A stretch of 64,000 nt of DNA from Onchocerca volvulus. Taxonomy: Eukaryota; Nematoda; Chromadorea; Rhabditida; Onchocercidae. Below are positions 12,601-24,000 of this stretch, piece by piece. How positions within the stretch are numbered: the first letter of the stretch is position 1; the number at the start of each line of letters is the position of its first letter. The translations under genes were made by a program, and so were the position numbers. The notes under the pieces were generated by a model. The model saw only the letters and a program-made list of their open reading frames with translations, was not told the DNA's origin and did not search any database. The stretch spans positions 4,296,829 to 4,360,828 of the forward strand of contig HG738140.1 of NCBI GenBank assembly GCA_000499405.2, in the 5' to 3' direction.

Positions 12601-14346
12601 TCACTGAATCTAATCGTTCTAGATATTCATGCAAAATTACCATTAAATTCAATATCAGGTTATTCTATAGTTTTTTTTTTCAATTTTTGAAGTAAGTTGA
12701 AAGTTGGAAAAAGTTCGATAGATGGATAGATTTTACGAATTCATAAAAATTTTCTTCTGAATTCTATTAAACTTACCTTATGTTGAAAAGTATATCAATG
12801 AAAAATGCAAGGAAATATCTAACATAATTAAACGTAATAACTTTCGCTTCAAAAGTTGAATAAGATTAATTATCATCTGGTTTGAACTTTTCATCATTTG
12901 TCGTGTTCATTTTTAAATTTCATCAAATCAACTTTATCATTTCTTCAATTATTAGTTCAAAAAAAAAAAAAAAAAATACTTCGCAGGTATAAACTAAGAT
13001 GACATGCAATTTCTCTTCAAAAAAAAAAATTTTCAAAGAAAAAATTTTCAAAAGAAAAAAAAAATTTTTTTTTTTTTTCTTAAATATTCATGAAAAGATT
13101 AAATTCTTATCTAAACAATAAAAAATGAACGAACTATTTTTCTCCGCTTTTTTTCTTTTTTTTTTTTCTTGGTAATAATAATTTCTTCTGAAAGCTCTAA
13201 ATTCTCTTTTAATTATTTCCGAAAATTCACCTGCTCAAGAGTGACAATTATTTATGCAATCAACATCATCATTTATTCAATCTAACCATCAATTATTTTT
13301 ATCTACTAGAAAAAAAAAAAAAAACAAATGATATATATTTGTTGCTTAGGTTACCGTTGACGAGTTTAGAATTGGCAAAATCAATTTGTTGTTGTATGTG
13401 CAATTTAAACTTAACAAAGGATAGGCTACTTATCCTATTTTTCGTTTTATTTTTCATCAAACATCTGTCCAATTTGAAAAATTCAATATTTTTTTATATT
13501 TTTAAACATTTAATGCATGCATAAAACTAATAGGTTGTAGTGAAACTCATAAAATTAATCATTTCTCTCTTTTTTCTCAATATCGAATATAATATTTCTA
13601 ATGATAAAAAAAAAAAGCAAAGAATTCGTCAATTCATTGGTTTTCATCTGAAATTTCTAAAAACTTTTAAGAAATATAAATTAGTAATGCAGTTACGGTA
13701 ATTTTATGCTTAATAATTTAAATTTATTCCGATGTATAGATGATAAATTCTTAATCTTTTTTTTTTTCGCCTTATTGCATTCTAAAATAGAATAATAAAT
13801 AATAAATTAATATTTTTATGAAAATTTTTTTAATCAAATTTGATTATGAAATAATACTTTTAATAAATAATGTAATAATATTTCAACGAAATGTTCTATA
13901 AAGCTATATTTTATTTAAAAAATATTATAACCTGTCCTTTTTTTCTTCTTTAAATTAAATACACGATATCTTTTTGATTTTAAAATTAGCTATGAATTCT
14001 TATTTATGATTAAAAACTGTTGAATTTATCTTTGAATTACTGATAAAATAATTCGAATGTTTTATCAAATATATGAAGCAACATATATTTTCGCTGTTTC
14101 CACTTTTATTTCGTATTTTTTAATCATATGTTTTGGTCTAAAAACTTAATATGCCTTATTTTGATGAGGAAAATTGAAATGGATAATTTTAATTCAAATG
14201 CTTATTTCGTTGTTTTCGATTTATTAGCCAATTTTTTCATTATTAAAAATCATATTTTTTCGTTTTCTAAAAATAATGAAACTTTTTTAAATTATAATAT
14301 ATTGAAAATTAATATTTTCCTTTTTTTTTCTCATTAATTTCAAATT
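9700..14346. other. Long intergenic AT-rich stretch upstream of the RGS gene
   Basis: No gene is supported. Poly-A/T runs are frequent. One short segment at about 13351-13433 follows an acceptor-like TTGCTTAG and stays open for about 25 codons, but has no GT donor and no recognisable match. An upstream exon of the RGS gene could be hidden here, because the first coding exon also carries an acceptor-like TTTGCAG at its 5' end (ending 14363). Confidence 0.45.
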
Positions 14347-17300
14347 ATGCAAAAAATTTGCAGCGGAATCGAATCATCAGAGGAAGAAAGCATCTTATCA
14401 GACGTCCCATCGGGAAAGCAATCAGCTATAAACAACAAAGTTGCTGTCGTTGAAGAAGCCGAAGAAAAGAAACAAGACGAATCAGAACAATCAAAATTGA
14501 TCGAAAATTCAAAATTATCAAATCAAGAGTCGGGAACAGCAGAAGCTAAATCATCTACGGTGAAAAAATCCGAAGGAAAAAAATCAGTTGTAGGACAGCA
14601 AACAACTTGTAAAATTATGGTATATTTAATTTATGTGATATTTTTGTTGTTTGTATGTTTTAGTTAAACTAATTCAAATTAAAACATTAATTAAGCGAAA
14701 AATAGAAATGTTACAAGATTACAATTATAAAGAAAAAAAATGTTTTAAAAGTAATGAAATAAGTGTTAAATTAATTGTATAAAATGAATGTCGAAAAAAA
14801 AAAGAAATAAAACCTTTGCATTAAGCAAATGAATAATTGTATTGTAATTGCCAATATTATTATTATTGTAATAGTTATAATGTTAAGTTTGAAAAGTTTT
14901 TCATATAAAATTTACTACTTAAGGATTAGATTCGATTAAGTACAAATTTAAAACTGATAAATGGCATACTGTAATACAGTAAGGATTAGATTTGATTATG
15001 TATAAATTTAATACTATTAAATGGCATACTGTAATGCAGGCAACATCAATATTTGATGTGAATTTAAAAGTAGCTCGTCAAGCTCCTGAATTACCAAGTA
15101 TCGATGGCATTGAGTATCCAAGAGCTGCATCTTGGGCTAGCGAATCGTTAAATAATGTATTGAAAGATGAAAAAGGTTTGGTGAATTTTTTGTAAATGAA
15201 AATAATAAATTTTAAAAATAATATTAAATCAAAAAGAAAAAGTGAAAATTAAACTTTTCGACTAATTGTGCAAATTGTATATACTATTATTTTCAAAAAT
15301 TTTGATAAATTTACTGAAGTAATTTTTATAGGCCGCCAATTATTTCGAGTTTTTCTGCATGATTCATTAGCGGAGGAAAATTTGTCATTCATTGAATCGT
15401 TTGAAAAATTCAAACGAATGACTTCACCAGCTGAAAAAAAACAATATGTTCAAGAATTTTTCCAAAAATATTCACCATATGTCAATCTTAGTAGTGTAGC
15501 TTTGCAGGTAAATTAATTTTTGAATTCAATAAATTCCGAAAATTATTATTTAATTTTCGATTTTTTGACGAAATTCATATTAAAGATATCAATATATCCA
15601 ACATTCGTTCTGACTCTTTAGTTTTTTTTTTTCTTTTTTTTTTTTTTTGATAAGATAGAAATCCCAATTTAAAAACAAATCGAATTATAATTAGATAATA
15701 AAATGGGATCATTTAAAAATAAATCAAGTTATAATCAGATAATCAAAAGATATAGAAAATATCACTAAACCTCCTTGTTATCATATATATTTGCAAAATT
15801 TTCGGGAAAAAAAATTTGTGAAAAATTAGACAATTGACATATTATTTATGATGTAATATGAAAATTATTGAAAAATAATAAAAGAAAAAATTTACAGAAA
15901 ATTAAGGAAACTGCAGCACAAGATGATCCGGATCCGGCAGCATTTTTGCTTGCCGTAAAAGAAGTTAACCGGTTGCTTGAGAGTGATCAATTTCCGAGAT
16001 TTAAAAGATCCGATGTTTACATTAATTTCCTGGAAAAAGTTATGCCTCGAGCTTATGCTGATAAATGGGCAACAAGTTTTGAAGCGCTTGTTGGAAATCA
16101 GGCCACTCTTTTTATCCTTTTTCTTTCAATTTTTTTTTATTTTTGTATTTTATCTAGCAAATTTAAATTTTCCATGAGATACCTAATCTTTCAATTTTCC
16201 CGTTTATTTCTCTTTCATTTATCGAATACCTTTAAGTTATAATGAACTTCATCGATAAATTATATTGTTGAAATTCGAAAATTATCTTTTGATCTTTCGT
16301 AAGAATTTTAAATGATAGGAAAAAGTTAAACTCAATTTTTCATTTCTATTTGCAAGAATGACATTCGAATTAAAAACCAAATCAATGTTGATATATTCTG
16401 AATTTTTCAAATATATATATATTTGAAATATATATATATATATATACTAGCTGGATCGGCGACACTTCGCATGTCCGGCTCCAGCTAATCTATATAAATA
16501 AACACATCAATATTCGTTTTTTCACAATCTTAAATCTCCGAAAGTTCTCAAACACGTGTCTTATCTATCTTAGATATCGAATAGTTCTTACCTATTGCCT
16601 TGAAATTTTGATACACTTTGCATTCGAATACGCGCATGTTTTTATATACGTGTTGCTGTAGCTTAATCTATTAAAGTGAAAAAAAAAGAAAAGAGAAAGC
16701 GCATGTTTCTAGTGTTGCGGGAAAAAAACTGATACTTTGATTTGTAGTTTGGTTGGATTGAAAACGGATTCTTGCTATTGTGATCAGGCTAGGTCAGCAC
16801 TCTAATGCTGTTGAGAAATATTTTATTGATTGATGAAGAGTGTTTCTTCGTAACAAACAATTATCAGCGAAGATTCAGGCAAATTAATTATTGGGTTATT
16901 CCTTCCTTCGTCAATAATAGAGAAGAATGCTATTCAAGTGAATTGCCTTTGTCGATAATAGAGAAGAGTACTATTCAAGTGAATTGTCTGATTATTTCTA
17001 GTGTTTTGTTGTTTTGAACTTCGAACTGTCGCTGTTGCTACATCGATCTTTGTCGTTTATCTGTGAATTGGAGCGTTTTGGTGGTTAACATATTTGTTGT
17101 CCGTTTGAAACTATGTCGTGCACTTAACCTTTTGTATTTCTTGTTTACAATTACTGTCATGGCGTTATTTAACATCTTTCAGTTTTCGTCCATATCTAAT
17201 ATGTTTAATTTCTCAATACTTGTGGGTATACAGTATTTTTTATTGTTCCATTGTCTGTGTAGGCATAGAGATTGTCTAGTTTATTGACTCTAGAACACGC

Positions 17301-19236
17301 AACATATAATTGTCCATGTGAGAAGCAATCCGTCTCTAGATCGAAACCGCACAATTCTAAAGATTGACCCTGAGCTTTGTTGATGATGAATAAAAATACC
17401 AATCGAATTGAGCATTGCAGTCTTTTAAACTAAAATGGCATATCCATTGGAATCATAGGAATGCGAGGAATAAGAATATCTTTACGTTGAATGGTCCTGT
17501 CAAGATTGTTGCCTCTATGAAATTGCTCATTAATTTTTCCATTGTAAGCGGTGTGCCGTTGCAAAGTTTTGGTAGATTGTTATTTAAAAAGAAAAAAATT
17601 AGTATCAATTAAATTAAATTGTAAATCACCGATACTTCTGATGAATTTGAATATTTAATCTATGGAAAAATGAAAAAAGTTATGAGTTAATATGTTAACA
17701 TTAAATTTGCAGTATTAAGTCAAATCAAAATTAAGTCAGAGAAGATTAATTGAGCAAAAAGATTGATTATAAGAAATATTTAGAATTAATATAATAAAAT
17801 TTCTTTAGATGAAATTGATGCCTTTTCTCAAACAAATTAAGCTTACTTTTATTAAAAAAAGAATTTCGATTTCAAATTTTTGCAGGAATTTAGAAATTTC
17901 TTTTTCAAATTTGTTATAAATGCAAACATTTTTATATTTATATGCCATATCAGAAAGCATTTTAATTCTTTTCATCATTTTTTCCTTCTTTCCTTGGATT
18001 CCATGTAATGTAATAAGCATAGCAACAGAGAGAGAGGGTTAGGAAGTAGAGGGAGAATGAGAAAAAAAGAAAGGCGGATTATCATCATTATTACTTATTA
18101 TTATTTAATTTTTAATTTTAATTATTATTGGAGAAGTGGGGGAAGTGGGGGAATGAGGGAAAAAAGGAAGGGGTTTTTATTATTATTTTTATTAAAGAGA
18201 TGGGAGGAAGAAGGAGAATGCGAGAAAAAAAGGCTTATTATTATTATTAGAGAGAGGGTAGAAAGAAGGAGAATGAGAGAAAAAAAGGAAGGCAGAGTCA
18301 ATCATGCACGTAACATGTGAAAAAAGCACGTCTATATATGAGTATGCGCCTGTTCGAATGCAAAGTTCTGTCAAAATTTGAAAAAAAATCGGTGGAGAAC
18401 TTGAGGAGTTTATTGTGAAGTGACAGGTAGTATTTAATTTTTATTTATGTAGATATCAATATGAAAAAAAAACTTTTTTAATATTGAAAAAATTTTTTAT
18501 TTAAATTCAAATCTTAGGTTGGTCGATATTATTTTCGCTATTTTTTGCGAAATATTCATGCAGAGGAAAATTTACGTTTTTGGGAAGCGGTAATTGAATT
18601 CAAGCAAACCATAAATAAAAGTACTGCAATGCTTAATATGGGTCGAAATATTCGAAAACAATATTTGGTTGAAGGAACAGCAAATGAGGTTAGTAGTAGT
18701 AGATGTTAAAATTTTCATTTACATTCAAATTTTTAGCATTTTCATTAAAATTCAAAATTTTTTGTTTAGTAAAAGATATAATTTTTTTCAATTGAAATTA
18801 TACTTTCTTTTTCTGATTTGATCAAATTTTGTTGAATTATACACAAATATCTTATTTGTATAATTTCATAGATTAAAAGTTTAAAAAAAAATAATAACAA
18901 TGGAAAATTTTGAAATTTTAAAATTATCATTCAATACAAAATTTTCATAAATATTAATTTCTCTTATTTAGTTTACTCTTAGTATATAATTTCATAGATC
19001 AAAGATTAATGAAAAATTTCGAAATTTTGGAATAATCATTTATAATAAAATATTTTCAGATATTTCTACCATTTGGTTTACGTCAAATTATTGATAGTCG
19101 AATTGAAGCAAATGATGTTGATAGTACATTGTTCGATGAAGCGATAAAACACATCGAACAAGTTCTCAAGAATGATCCATATGTTCGATTCTTGCAATCT
19201 AACGAATATAGTGATTTATTGACCAAATTAAAATGA
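14347..19236 (+). CDS. rgs-3: Double-RGS-domain regulator of G-protein signalling (RGS-3-like)
   Basis: Six exons join in frame: 14347-14619, 15040-15175, 15332-15507, 15898-16101, 18518-18688 and 19060-19236 (378 residues). Residues 1-91 are an acidic, low-complexity N-terminus. RGS domain 1 covers about 118-245: EENL at 151-154 and the SPYVNL loop with N188. RGS domain 2 covers about 250-375: W252, EENLRFW at 279-285, FDEAIKHI from 345. RGS domains speed up GTP hydrolysis by Galpha subunits. Two tandem RGS domains in one short protein is the known layout of C. elegans RGS-3, which acts in sensory neurons; orthology here is inferred. Domain 2 has IIDSR where the canonical loop has an Asn, and its loop is shorter. 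Intron 4 needs a GC donor and contains a Helitron; intron 1 has a duplicated acceptor. The start is the first ATG of the open exon, but TTTGCAG at 14357-14363 could make it an internal exon. Confidence 0.88.
14921..15040 (+). repeat. 60-bp tandem duplication spanning a splice acceptor
   Basis: Positions 14921-14980 and 14981-15040 are two copies of the same 60-base unit, differing at a few sites. The second copy supplies the acceptor used by RGS exon 2 (AG at 15038-15039). The first carries the matching acceptor-like AG at 14978-14979. Using the first would put TAA immediately in frame. Confidence 0.9.
17205..17579 (-). pseudogene. Helitron Pif1-like helicase, C-terminal fragment
   Basis: The minus strand encodes the last part of a Rep/Helicase transposase. 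First comes NLPKLCNGTPLTMEKLM, a hallmark of Helitron helicases, then DILIPRIPMIPMDMPF, then INKAQGQSLE (helicase motif V region) and FSHGQLYVACSRV (motif VI region), ending with KNTVYPQVL and a TAA at 17207-17205. Reading through requires one frameshift at about 17481-17500 and crosses an in-frame TAG at 17432-17430. The Rep domain and upstream helicase motifs are absent. It cannot make a working transposase. It shows that H3 descends from an autonomous element. Confidence 0.9.
18040..18310 (+). repeat. Purine-rich minisatellite inside the Helitron
   Basis: About four degenerate copies of a unit with 'aggagaatgagagaaaaaaaggaaggc' character, each followed by a TTATTATTATTA run. Strong purine bias on the plus strand. 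The open frames over it are by-products of the repeat. Confidence 0.7.
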
Positions 19237-19264
19237 AAAATGAAAGACGGCGAAGATCAAAGAG

Positions 19265-19270
19265 AATAAA
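19265..19270 (+). terminator. Poly(A) signal of the RGS gene
   Basis: AATAAA begins 29 bases after the TGA stop at 19234-19236. Confidence 0.5.
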
Positions 19271-19274
19271 TTGT

Positions 19275-19541
19275 AGAAATTAATTAAAATTTGTTTCAAA
19301 TTCAATTATTTAATTGATAGATTTGTTGAATTTTCTTTTAAAATGATAGTTCTTTCTTTTATTAAACAATATTAATCAACTATAATTATTTTGTACTTTA
19401 TCAAATGTCAAATTAATTGCTTAATATGACGTCTTTGAAATATTATTATCATAATCAATTTATTAATTATAATATACGAGTAATTATTATTCAAGCGAAT
19501 GAAAATTATGGTGAAAGTTGTTCGTCAAAGTCGCATTTTCG

Positions 19542-19575
<34 letters not shown>

Positions 19576-20569
19576 CATTTAGAAATTAAAAGGCAAATAT
19601 AAAAAAAGAAATATGAGTTTGAATAGTTTATAATTATTGCACTAAATATTAGAATAAAAATTGAAAGAATTTAATAACTCATTTATTTTTTAAGCAAAAA
19701 ATTAAAACCTTAGTTTTTTTTCTTTTTTTTTTATTCAGTAAAAATCAAATTTGCCACATTTCATTTTACTTTTTTTTTCCACATTTCATTTTAATTTTTT
19801 TGCCAAATTTCATTTTTTTTCTTCCGGTCATTCATACTATTTCAGCTTAAAAAAAAAAAAAAATTTGCAAGGAAAAAGTGCAATATCAATTTCAGTTTTG
19901 AATGAATATTTCTTTAATTTCTCTCAAATTTGTTTATAAAGCTAATAATGACAATATTATTGAAATCTCTGATCTGAAAAAATAAAGAAATACTTTTCAA
20001 TCAAATATCAAAAATTAATTTAGAATTAAATATAATGAAAATTTCACAATTAATGATTATTACAGGAAACAATTAGGTTAAAAAAAGTTAAAATTTTTAG
20101 AATTTTCCCTTTTACCGTTAAAATTAATTATTTGAAAACATTTTTAAAAAACATCGTAATCCTTTCAGTTAAAAATATTTTAAAACACAGTTGAAAATGG
20201 TCAAAAATTTCTAATTCTAATGAAAAATCTTCTAATTTATGCGTAAACATTAACATTTATTTAAAAAATCAAAAATTTACTAATTACAATCGAAGTTTAG
20301 AGTTTATATATTTTAAAATTTTATTTTCTATAGAAAGTTATTTTGTGCATAAATTATTTTCTACAATATATTATTTGAAATCAAAGAAAAATAATTTTTT
20401 ATTTCCCGAAATTGTTTATTGCTTGAATTTAAATTTTTCCTCATTTGTTGATGTTTGCTTATTACTCGAGTTTATATTACTTAAAAAATTAATTTTACAA
20501 AAATTATTGGTTTATTTATTCATTTTTGGCGATTTTTATCAAAATCTAAATGATAAATCTTGGCATTCT
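19275..20569. other. Intergenic AT-rich DNA
   Basis: No gene is seen. A T run of nearly 30 bases lies near 19543-19570. Short frames (19751-19939, 20345-20572) have homopolymer-driven composition. Confidence 0.5.
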
Positions 20570-21046
20570 TGACACGTACAATGTATGAAGACGAAATCTT
20601 GGCCAAATGATAATATCTTGATTTTTATCATTATTCTCATTTATTGGATCAACAGATCTCATGATTGTAAAGTCAAATCACCACTTTCAATTCTCCACCA
20701 CCATGATAACTTCCGATTCGGATTATAACCTAAAATAACTAAAGTCAATTTCTTTTCTATATTATCACACAGTATTTATTTCGATTGATAGCAATAATAG
20801 TGATAACTGATTGTAAAATATTAATTTATCTTCTATGATATATTGAAAAATCACCTTCCACAACCACCGAGACGAAATCTGATGTACGAGCGGGTATTTT
20901 TGACTTTTGCAATTTCGATGTCGGAACATCATTTGATGGATCATATCTGAAAAAACACGCCAACACTAATTGGAAAATTTTTTTTTCAGTAACTGATGTA
21001 ATAAAACTTTGAATAGTTTGCATAATCAATCATTTGATTGGTTAGT
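20570..21046 (-). pseudogene. Inverted partial copy of the CRAL-TRIO-GOLD gene (exons 6-7)
   Basis: The minus strand matches 32045-32530 of the intact gene downstream, including the end of intron 5, exon 6, intron 6 and most of exon 7. Exon 6 is nearly identical at protein level (YDPSNDVPTSKLQKSKIPAR against YDPSNDVPASKLQKLKIPAR). In exon 7 the copy has AGTCAAATCACC where the parent complement has AGTCAATATCACC, a 1-bp deletion (near 20674) that shifts the frame. Because introns are retained it arose from DNA, not from mRNA. No other exons of the gene were seen next to it. Confidence 0.92.
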
Positions 21047-24000
21047 TTAATGACGCAAAAGTTTTTTATATTTAAAAAGAAGAAACTTCCATCCGAATTT
21101 TCTTCTACCCGGATAACAGAATACTAAATCGTAAGTATTACGAAGCCTTTAAAATAAAGTTAAATGTTTTAAATTGGAATTATAATTTTTATCAAATACA
21201 AAAAACTGATATTGCTAATTGCATTTCTTTCTCTGTGATTTTTTTTCTTGTTTTAATAGCAAAACTCATGATAGGAATATTATGATACTTCTGAGCGAAA
21301 TTTGAAGTATGAAAAATTTGTCTTTAATATTTCAACATTACGACTGAGAGAATTTTTAATATAAAGAAGAAAACGAAATGAAGAAATACGTGATTAATTT
21401 AAACTTTAAAATATTTAAATTTATCACTTTAAGTACTCAAAATTTCCCAGAATTTTACTATCTAAAAAAATATGCTCAGATAGATGCTGTTCGATATTTA
21501 AATTTATCCATCCAATTCAGCTCCAAATATGCTATTTTTAATTGTTAAATCTTTACAAACATGATATTTCAATTGATCAATTAGAATTTTTTGATAGGCA
21601 CAAATTGTTCTTCCATTCGTATAAATATGCAACTATTAAACTTAATAACTAATATTTAAAGGAATTTTTTAAATTTAGAATATTCAAATTCCGGTTCATT
21701 GAATTTTGTTTGAGCAGTTACCCAAATTAGTAAATCAAGCTGTTTATTTTTATAATGAATTTGAAATAGTTTAAATCATAAAGTTGCAATTTAAATTATA
21801 ATTTCAGTCTTTTTTTTCCTTTTTTTCACAACTCCGCTTAATCATTGAAATTGCTCACAGATACACATTGTCTTTTTTTCATGTAAATATGTAATCAAAT
21901 ACCTAATCGGGTTCACTTAATTGCTTTTTTTATTTGCCGAACACTAATTCAAATTGATAAGTTTAACTATTGAAATAGTTTAAATTATAGTCATGAAATT
22001 TAAATCATAAATTTAATAAAAAAAAAATTAATTTTACAAATTTCTTTTTTCTAAAAAAAAAATAGTTGAGAGAAATTCTATTCGCCATACAATGATTTTT
22101 TTTCGTAGTTTTTTTTTTCCTAAAAAATTAATGTTTCGTTCTTTTCAATTTTTTTTAAAATTTCTCCTGATTACTTCTATTGATTTTATAAATGTATTAG
22201 AATTGTTAACAACGAAAGATATGACTCAAATTTAATTTCGATCGTAGGCTAGGCAAAATCAATTTGATTATAAATGGTGATATTGAAAAATTGTTTTACA
22301 ATTCATCGAATAATTTCATTTTTAACATTTATTGATTTTATCTAAAATAACTTTTCATTTTTTTTTTTTCTTCCGCAAGGAAAAATTATTTCAACGTTTA
22401 TTCAATTTTTTTCTTTTATTTTTTTTTTCTTCTTTTTTATCATTGAATTTTGTTCATTTATATGATACAATTATTTATGTAGAATGATATGATATTTTAC
22501 ACTTTGTTATCATTCAATTTATATTTTCGGTTCATCATGAATTCAACATCGCTTAACAGATATTGTCGGAAAAAAAAAGTGAAATATTTTTTTTTTTTTG
22601 GAAAATATGGTGAAAAGATCAAAGATCATTATATTATAGAGATATCTTAAAATAATCAAACTTTGGACCTTTACGCTATAATTAACATAATGTAAATTAT
22701 GCTATGCAATAAAGTAAACAACTTCGTTTGCTCCATGCTAAAATTCTAAAATCAATATTTAAATAAATCTACAATTTGATTTATCATAAAATTTGTCATC
22801 TAAAGTTTAATTAGGAAATTAAACGTTGCATGAATTAGATTATTTGTTGTATGATGAAATCTTTGTTCTGATGTGTTAATTTGTCGTAATTACGTTACAA
22901 TTTGTAGAATAAATTTCGAAAATACAATTGATAGCTTGAATGTTTTTTAGAGAAGTTTACTGATTAGGAATTGGGAAGTGATAAAAAATTCCATGAAGAA
23001 GTGAAATTGAATTGAAATGCTGATAGTTACTGAGTTACTAAAGAGAATAATAATCCTAATCAAATAATTTTGATCTTTTTTTAGAATAAACATGTTTACA
23101 ATGTATTTTGAACAACAAAGTTTAAGATATCAAAGATGATTAATCAGGCAATTCTTTTATTGGACCGATGATACTTAACAGTACTTTGATTTTTTCACAA
23201 AATTTGGAAGATTGACAATTAAAGAGATGATTTTCTTGGTTTTTTTTTTTTTTTTTTTTTTTTTTAAATATGGATCAAAGCAATTTTATATTACGAAATC
23301 ACTTATTTCTCCTGAGATATATAAGAATAAAAAAAATATTTTGGTTATCTCGATATATTATGAAATATTTTGATTTTTTCGAAAGATTTCATCATTCAAC
23401 AAATATCCCTTTCAATTGAAATCAATAAGTTTACTTCTTGATTCATCATGAATCCATCGTTCAAACGATATTCTTTTTTTTTTTTTTTTTTGAAATCATT
23501 TATTCTTAAGATTCTGATTCAATAAAATTTTTTTTTTCTTTTTTTCTGGAATCAGTTTTTTAATATAAGTCTACAAATTTTGATTCATTGTTCAGCATTT
23601 TAACAGATATTTGTTTTGCTGAATTCATTTTTTTTTTAATATATATAAGTTTGCACGATTTGATTCATTGTTTGAACAGATTATCTCTTATCATGCGATT
23701 AATTCTTTCATCTCATCTCTCTTTTATCATCATTCCATCACATATATCATATTTTCTGACAAAATACTTCTATTAAATAATGGCAATCAAATGTCTTTAT
23801 GTTATTATAGCTATCAAATATCATCACTGTTTTGATATTTTTCATTATCAAATTTTTCTCGATATTTTTCCCTTGCATTGAATAGTGCTCTTTATTAAGT
23901 TTCATTTCAATATTTTATTAAATTTATATTTTATTTGTTTCATTCTTTATGTCATTCATCATCTGTTCAATTGCTTCAATAAATTTAGCACAAAAAAATT

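Larger units (their letters stand above)
16447..18453 (-). mobile_element. Helitron/Helentron-like element with helicase remnant (copy H3)
   Basis: On the minus strand the element starts with TCTACATAAATAAAAATT (TC at 18453-18452) and ends with CTAG at 16450-16447. The 3' end carries a hairpin built on AGCTGGA (16449-16455) and TCCAGCT (16480-16486). Immediately inside it, at 16489, is a plus-strand copy of the 5' motif TCTATATAAATAAA, making a subterminal inverted repeat. The element holds a broken Pif1-like helicase end (17205-17579) and a purine-rich minisatellite (18040-18310). It sits wholly inside intron 4 of the RGS gene, in opposite orientation. Confidence 0.75.
16102..18517 (+). other. 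Predicted GC-AG intron of the RGS gene
   Basis: The exon before it ends ...GGAAATCAG and is followed by GC, not GT. The exon after it begins after TCTTAG at 18517. Splicing here keeps phase 0 and gives SFEALVGNQ joined to VGRYYFRYF, which matches the usual RGS spacing between the SFE.L and GR..F.FL motifs. A GT lies nine bases upstream (16090-16091), also in phase 0, but its use would delete three residues of the conserved helix. Intron length is about 2.4 kb because of the inserted Helitron. Confidence 0.6.

Noticed and set aside
13351..13433. Possible short exon (VTVDEFRIGKINLLLYVQ)
   Set aside because: It has an acceptor-like start but no GT donor before the in-frame stop, and no match to RGS N-termini that I can judge.
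17063..17287. Plus-strand frame across the Helitron
   Set aside because: It overlaps the true minus-strand helicase remnant and shows no protein-like features.
20826..21029. Open frame containing YDPSNDVP...FVSVVVEG as a separate gene
   Set aside because: It is exon 6 plus intron sequence of the inverted partial copy. The next exon is frame-shifted and no other exons are present.
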